A DNA stretch of 64,000 nucleotides, taken from assembly GCF_008831285.2 (NCBI RefSeq), contig NC_045142.1, forward strand, positions 26,797,876 through 26,861,875, read 5' to 3'. Positions 58,593-64,000 of the stretch are shown piece after piece. Numbering within the stretch: position 1 is the stretch's first letter; each line of letters begins with the position of its first letter. The notes beneath the pieces were generated by a model that ran no database searches, was not told the origin of the DNA, and was given only the letters and a program-made list of their open reading frames with translations. A program made the translations under genes and the position numbers. The stretch comes from Nymphaea colorata (taxonomy: Eukaryota > Streptophyta > Magnoliopsida > Nymphaeales > Nymphaeaceae).

Positions 58593-58832
58593 CTATGGTC
58601 TCTGCGTCCAGCAAATGTACCAAACGGACAATACCTGAAGCTCGGACCCTACGATGGCTGCCAAGGAGATGAGCAGGCTGTGATGGCGTTCGTTTGCAAG
58701 TAAAAGGGAGAGAAATTGTGGGAGGAACGACCTGCAAAAGCCTTCATCTGCTGCAAGAGAATAGATGCCGAGTAATCGATAGATGCCCCGTAAATCGTAA
58801 TCGAAGGTGGCAGGGGGGGGCGCCTGGGCCAT
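58593..58832 (-). CDS. possible small exon of an unrecognised gene
   Basis: The minus strand opens MAQAPPPATFDYDLRG at ATG 58832 and stays open for 79 codons. A potential donor CAG|GTATTG lies at about 58647, after GSELQ. A TATAAAT lies 24-30 bases upstream of the ATG. The sequence has coding-like composition (LLANERHHSLLISLAAIVG) but I do not recognise the family. It could be a first exon, an internal exon of a gene that also uses 60078-59968, or chance. Confidence 0.3.
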   Translation of the reverse strand: MAQAPPPATFDYDLRGIYRLLGIYSLAADEGFCRSFLPQFLSLLLANERHHSLLISLAAIVGSELQVLSVWYICWTQRP

Positions 58833-58999
58833 GGCTTTGGCGAATTTTGGCTAATTTATAAGGTCGTGCTTTTACATTATCCATTTTTAAAACAATGTCA
58901 AATTATTTTTTTCCTCCTTTTTTAAACAATATCAAAAAGTAAATTTATTTTTTTATTTTATTTTATCTTTTGTGTCCAATACTCCCCATTACGTACCCT

Positions 59000-59308
59000 T
59001 GCATATTTTTTAAATACAAGTAAATATGACTTCATTTCTACTCACTTAGGTTTCAATGCATTTAGTAAAACTATAGACAGGAGAAATAGGAGAGTCTTGG
59101 GACTTCATTTCAAAGAGGTGGGTTGTTAAATTCCTATTCACCCAAAAACTCTGGAATAAAGTAGAGCGTGTGGAAACATAATGCCATCTTTTAAGTATAT
59201 ATATCAAAAGTCTCTTGGCTTATGTCTCTTATGTCTGGTTCAGCCCACTAGGAGACTAATATTGATTTGAGAGAGAGACTGTACACCCACATCTACCAGT
59301 CTCTCTTT

Positions 59309-59360
<52 letters not shown>

Positions 59361-59960
59361 ATATAATATAATATAATATATATTCTTTTATACAAAGGGA
59401 AAGAGAGAGGAAGAGGGATGCAGGTCCTAGGACCTTAGCCTCACGCTTTACACTGCTCTAGATAGAAAAGTAACTAAAAATTTGGTTCATATATATTTCT
59501 CAACCTATTAGTCATTTACTTTGTCTTCAATTATACTGGCATGCAATTACAGTAACGTGTCTTAGAAAATAAATGGAGGAACATTACGTAACTTTGCTCA
59601 AGCAAAGTAATTAGTCTTCGATGCTAATTTGAAAATTTTGTGATATTGATGATGATGCAATATTCAGGAAATACAATGCAACAAAATTTAAGAATATAAT
59701 AAGATCATAAAAAAATATCAATAAAATGAGAAAATAGATTCGTAAGACCACAGTGAATAAGATATTAACAAAGTAAAAAGCCCCCGGCACATATTAATAA
59801 AAGTAGGACCACTATAAAAACATTCCCAATCATCACATATTATGTACTATACAATAATTGTAAGAGAGAAAATAATGAAATTAGGATAATAATTCACTGC
59901 AAAACTGAACCACAAGATATATTATCCAGAAACTAAATATATGAAAGTATCAACAATGTG
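59000..59960. other. AT-rich intergenic DNA
   Basis: A (TA)n run lies at about 59313-59357. No gene is recognised. Confidence 0.5.
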
Positions 59961-59967
59961 TACAAAC

Positions 59968-60078
59968 CTTCCACAAGATACAGGTTTATGAACTTCAGTG
60001 TCATGAAACCAGAACCACCCATTTGGGCAGCAATCTGAAAGCACTGTAGCTTGCCTACATAAGATGATGATCCATCTC
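59968..60078 (-). CDS. candidate internal exon, unknown gene
   Basis: 111 bases with AG before (60080-60079) and GT after (59967-59966) on the minus strand. One frame is open throughout and reads SSSYVGKLQCFQIAAQMGGS and further, with phase 2 in and phase 1 out. The length is a multiple of three. The family is not recognised and no partner exon is proven. Confidence 0.3.
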
Positions 60079-60611
60079 CTGTCAACAAAAGTCATATTAT
60101 TTCCTAAAAGTTATATAAGCACTTGTATTTCCATTTAAATTGTGTGTCATCAATTTAGCCGATAACTAGTTAAGTCTTGAATCGAAAATGTCAGTATCGT
60201 GACACGAGCCTATTGTGATTCTTTTATCTTTTTATTGAATATTCAATGGTGAAGTGTAAATATTTAATAAAAATTAATAAATTCGGTAGTCAATTGTGGT
60301 TCAGTTCTTAAAAATTGTATATTATTATATGTTCAATAGCGACACGTTAAGAGGGCTCCCGTATTTCGGCCTTTAAAGTCGCAGCCTTTCATCGTCTCAG
60401 CACTCTTGGTCGGTACGAATTTTGGGGATTGCGTTTTCATTTCGTAGGCACAAACAATCCCGGGATTTACGGCATTGCATATTTTTTGTCCGCAATAACT
60501 CTTCTTTTGCAAAGGAACAGAATCATTTGATCCAATTTCCTCGAACACACAAACAAGTTTTTTATAAATTTGTGCATGTTAAAGTATTGTATGTTTGTTT
60601 GTGTTTAGGTA

Positions 60612-61073
60612 TCCACACAGATGAGTCTAGCCCGAGTTTGGCCACCTCGAGCTCTACTCGGCTCAAAAAACTCAAGCTCGAGCTCAGCTCAAACTCAACT
60701 CGAGCTCTTTATAACAAGCTCAAGCTTGACTCGACTACAAAAAATCAACCTCGAATTCAACTTGTTTTACTCGTTTAGGTGTTAACTCATTTAAGATTAA
60801 CTCGTATAAGCGTTAACTCATGTAACTCATTCAAGTCATGTAACTTGTGGAACCGCTGGCAATATTATTATATAGAGTACCGGTTTGCGAGTTGAGTCGA
60901 GTATAAACGAATCGAGATCCTGAAACTCTAATTCGACTCGTTTATCGTTTCAAGCATCTTTGTAAGCTCTAACTCGGCTTGTTTACAAACGAGTCGAGCA
61001 TGAGCTGAGTCTTTCGAGCAAGTTCGAGTCGAGCCCAAGCTGACTCGACCGGCTGTGCATCATTGTGTGGGCC
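60612..61073. mobile_element. hAT-like MITE with GAGCTCGA word arrays (element D)
   Basis: About 462 bp filled with CTCGAGCTC, GACTCGAC and GAGTCGAG words, as in element C. The ends TCCACACAGATGA and (reverse complement) GGCCCACACAATGA are loosely inverted. The flanks TTTAGGTA and CTTAGGTC agree at 6 of 8. The boundaries are less certain than for elements A, C and E. Confidence 0.5.
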
Positions 61074-61409
61074 CTTAGGTCTAACAGGCAGATGAAGAAA
61101 TAGACTTCCTTACTCCGTCTGCGGCCTGTGCTTGCTTCTTCCAACGCGACATTTCTGGAACTTTTTGAAACATGTAGTCGTCCTGCATAGTGGGCAGTAG
61201 ACTAATGCTTCTGCTGGTGTTCTTTTTTTCATGTATGTATTAGTCCTAGTATTACTTTTTTGTTTTGTTGATTTATCATTGTCCACACATTAAAATAATG
61301 TTGTACGTCTTTGTAGCTAATGCAAGTTTCCTTTTGAGCAATGTTATGCTGATAAAGACCTTGAAAGAAGTCCCAATCCTTTTTCATTTGATCTCCATTT
61401 CTTGTGATC

Positions 61410-61840
61410 ATCACATGCCTCCATGGGTCCTAATATCTCTGTGAACATGAACTATAACCTCCACTGGCCTATTACTATAGACAACGGATTTCGTTCGCTA
61501 CCTGATGAGGCTTCATTTCTGTGAAATACAGTCGGATGTCTGCAAAGTGAACCAGAGAGTGTTCGACATATATGTGAAAAGAATTGAAGGCAGATCTTAA
61601 ATTTGATGTGATTTTTTATGCATCTAGCAGAGTCAACACTCTTTGTACAGGGACTACATCGTAAAAGTGCCTCCAGAAGCAGTGAGCGGAGCAACTTGTC
61701 AATTAAACTCCATCTAGATCTTGATAGCAGACCCAAATTATGCAATGCAATTCTTAGTGGGCTTGAAGTCTTCAATGTCAATGGAACATCTTGTAATTGG
61801 TGCTGGCGCTTGAGTGAGAGAAATCCTAGTCCTATTCATA
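61410..61840 (+). pseudogene. CrRLK1L (FERONIA-family) malectin-like domain fragment
   Basis: Plus strand, in shifting frames: SMGPNISVNMNYNLHW and TIDNGFR (about 61420-61495), then after a one-base shift YLMRLHFCEIQSDVCKVNQR and FDIYV (about 61499-61580), then after stops NLSIKLHLDLDSRPKLCNAI and LSGLEVF (about 61700-61780). This is the second malectin-like half of CrRLK1L receptor kinases, which sense cell-wall and peptide signals. There is no kinase domain, no start and several frameshifts, so it is a relic. Confidence 0.75.
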
Positions 61841-61846
61841 AGGAAG

Positions 61847-62335
61847 CTTTTAATCCTAATTGAATTTTTTTTCCTTATTACCTGGCGGAATGAAAAATTG
61901 ATGGCTGAGGGGCAATTTCACTTAGATTTTAAGGACGCCAATGCCAGCAGGTTATATGTCACACACATATATATATAAGATGCAAATAGTCCTCTACAAT
62001 ATGTAAATAAAAGAAATAACCGTAAGATATTAATATAAAATATAAAAATAAGCATCTTTTTTTGTTGGTTGGTATGTGCCCACACCTGACACCTGCCTCG
62101 GCCTCCGCTAAACAATGCCTTAGAAAGTTGATGTCATCGGACTTCATATCAACGCTTGGTACAGCTACCCACGCTAAACATTTTTATTTTAAAGTACCAT
62201 ATTCTTATTCCAATGTAAATAAACTTTTAATTTTGCATCCGCATAATTCTTGAAATTAGGTATGGAATGAACTTATGGTATGATGATATAGTCGATTCCA
62301 TGATTACAAGTTCATGGTAGCCCAAAATATAGTCA
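61847..62335. repeat. dispersed repeat copy 2 (without hAT insert)
   Basis: It matches 31055-31810 in order: GGAAGCTTTTAATCC, GCCAATGCCAGCAG, AGATGCAAATAGTCCTCTAC, ACTTCATATCAACGCTTGG, AAAGTACCATATTCTTATTC, AAGTTCATGG. At the point where copy 1 carries hAT element C, this copy is continuous (TTGGTACAGCTACCCACG). Confidence 0.8.
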
Positions 62336-63700
62336 ATTTTGGCTTTTTTTTTTTTTTTTTTTTGCTTCTCGGGTGCATGAAATTTCAGGCAAATATGAGG
62401 TGAGTTTTAATATATATTGCTACAATATATTCTTGAATATATTCTAAAACCCATCTATCCAGCTGGATTTGCAGAGAGGACAAAAAATCTTCATTAAGCC
62501 GCTACCAATCCCAGTTTCAGACTTCAGGTCACATTTAATTAGCATGTCCTATGTATTAACTCTTTATAAGTTAGAAAAATTGATTTGAGAGAAAGATGGT
62601 TCACTTCAGGCCGCTCTACATGGATTTCATTGTGCATTTAAAACGATTAACTTAGCAACGACGTAGAAAAGGATCACGTACAATAGCTGCCTTAATTTAT
62701 AGGGCAACTGACTGGTGAGATCCAAAATCTGGTAAATGATTAAAGCAGATCACTCGTGCAACCTTACTGTAGCTGAGAAGTGCGATTGGGGATGTTTTTT
62801 CAAAACAGCAGCGGAAACGATCTCTCCTACAATATGGAATACGACATACTAACTAAAAATAGACCCAATGATTGAATGAAAGTACCCAAGTACATCATAA
62901 TATATATTTGATATGGTTATTGATAGCGTGGTTGTTCAACAATTGATTCTTTTAACAGGCTTGCCGTAACTGGCACCTCCCAATCATGAACCATCTACTA
63001 CTATATCCCTCTGGGGGAAGGGGGAGAGAGAGAATTCTTTGGGGTGCTTCGTCTTCCAAAACCACTACTTATTCAAGAAAAAACTTGATCAAGAAATTCT
63101 AATGAAAAGTGGATCTACTATTTGGAAAGAGCCTATAGTAACGACATCTACGGGGCATGTGACTAGTCAACTATCTTAAGTAGACATAGCAGTTGGGCCA
63201 AACTCAAATAAGCTCAGCTAGCTTGAACTTGACTAGGACCTAAGCTCAAGGGGAGGGGGTGGAGTTCCATATGTCGAGAATGGGTGATGATGGAAGAAGG
63301 CGGCTCGTTCGACAACGGTAACAAGTTGTTGCAGTTCTTCTAAAAAATTTGAAGCAGATTCAAAATGAAAATTTTTGAAATAGAATTATAGAATAGTAAC
63401 AACCTGTTATCTGAGATTGCAAACGCTAACTAGCCAAGGTATGAGGAAAGGACTCTGGAACACAGTTTTTGGGCCCTACACTCAATACATTGTGGTTAAC
63501 CGGAACCTTCTTGTCTGCCCACATTGCTTCATCTACACAGCAGAGCTTGATTGACATGGACGTCGAGATTGTTACCATCCGCACGCCATTCTTTTTCCCC
63601 TTAATCTGCACTGGCATTGGCCGCACGCCTCTTGCACCCTGAGACCTCTAAATGGCAAGACTTACCTATTAAATGTTGCCTTCTAATCCTTGTGTAATCT
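62336..63700. other. intergenic region upstream of the laccase gene
   Basis: A poly(T) run at about 62346-62363; otherwise no structure recognised. The proximal part is the laccase promoter. Confidence 0.5.
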
Positions 63701-63757
63701 GCAAGAAATGTTGAAGTTTGATCCAACTCATCCTGGACTCTCTTCCTCTTCGTCCTT

Positions 63758-63840
63758 ACCTACCACCTAAAACGACTCAGTACCATCAACAAAAACGAGA
63801 GCCGTGTGGTTGGCTTGGTGGTTCTTAGCTTCCTATATAT
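63758..63840 (+). promoter_or_regulatory. laccase promoter: AC element and TATA box
   Basis: ACCTACCA at 63758-63765 is an AC-I element, the binding site for secondary-wall R2R3-MYBs such as MYB46/58/63. TATATAT at about 63834 lies about 68 bases before the ATG. Both fit a lignin-pathway gene. Confidence 0.6.
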
Positions 63841-63901
63841 CTATGTGGAATTAAGCCTGTGTTAAACCAGTTCATCACAAACTGAAGCAATCTGCTGCGA
63901 A

Positions 63902-64000
63902 ATGGGTTGCTTCTCCCTCCGACCGCTGCTCTTGCTTGCGTTCTTCCTTCCTCTTCTTCTTCTCGTTGAGTGCAGGGTTCGCCATTACAAGTTCAACGTG
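63902..64000 (+). CDS. LAC: laccase, first-exon start (continues beyond window)
   Basis: ATG 63902 opens MGCFSLRPLLLLAFFLPLLL, a signal peptide, followed by VECRVRHYKFNV at the window edge. HYKFNV directly after the cleavage region is the conserved beginning of plant laccases (first cupredoxin domain). Laccases are secreted multicopper oxidases that polymerise monolignols in the apoplast. The copper ligands lie beyond the window. The upstream AC element supports a lignification role. Which clade (LAC4/17 or another) cannot be told from 33 residues. Confidence 0.85.
   Translation, partial: MGCFSLRPLLLLAFFLPLLLLVECRVRHYKFNV

Overview
This window is nuclear DNA of a flowering plant. The evidence is GT-AG introns in plant-specific genes (AKR2-type ankyrin protein, SIP aquaporin, kinesin-light-chain-related TPR protein, laccase), abundant TA and GA microsatellites, several non-autonomous hAT-type elements, an L1-type LINE with a DUF4283 ORF1, a Ty1/copia element and integrated Caulimoviridae-like DNA. 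The TPR gene has a very GC-rich first exon in AT-rich surroundings, as in many monocots and some early-diverging angiosperms, but I cannot name the species.

Layout. 1-2126: last three visible exons of an AKR2-like gene (+). 2546-3578: LEA_4 gene with signal peptide (-), convergent with AKR2. 4242-7611: SIP1-type aquaporin (-) with a long second intron holding a probable MITE. 9571-10732: a hAT-type element with 8-bp target duplication. 11190-17060: an L1 LINE, both ORFs open, with a perfect 16-bp target duplication. 17-26.7 kb: repeat-rich DNA with at least four more MITE-like elements. 26870-30255: KLCR/CMU-type TPR gene (+). 31347-31687: a hAT MITE with perfect 8-bp TSD; a relative of its unoccupied target lies at 61.8-62.3 kb. 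33412-38564: a decayed Ty1/copia element (-). 39.3-41.4 kb: decayed LINE (-). 41.5-57.5 kb: a mosaic of four rearranged endogenous pararetrovirus segments, one inverted, ending at a 740-bp TA-rich island. 58-63.7 kb: an unidentified exon candidate, another hAT-like element, and a CrRLK1L receptor-kinase pseudogene fragment. 63902-end: first exon of a laccase (+) with a TATA box and an AC element upstream.

The host genes look independent (protein targeting to organelle outer membranes, desiccation protection, ER-type aquaporin, microtubule/cellulose-synthase tethering, lignification). The most interesting material is the viral mosaic. It shows a caulimovirid-like genome with a dUTPase-like domain, a Cys-rich zinc-binding segment between coat protein and protease, an unassigned conserved ORF after RNase H, a promoter with 74-bp upstream repeats, and a movement-protein module that sits upstream of the tRNA-Met primer-binding site. 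All viral ORFs seen are interrupted. The second theme is a set of five hAT-like MITEs whose subterminal zones are each built from reiterated short palindrome-rich words.
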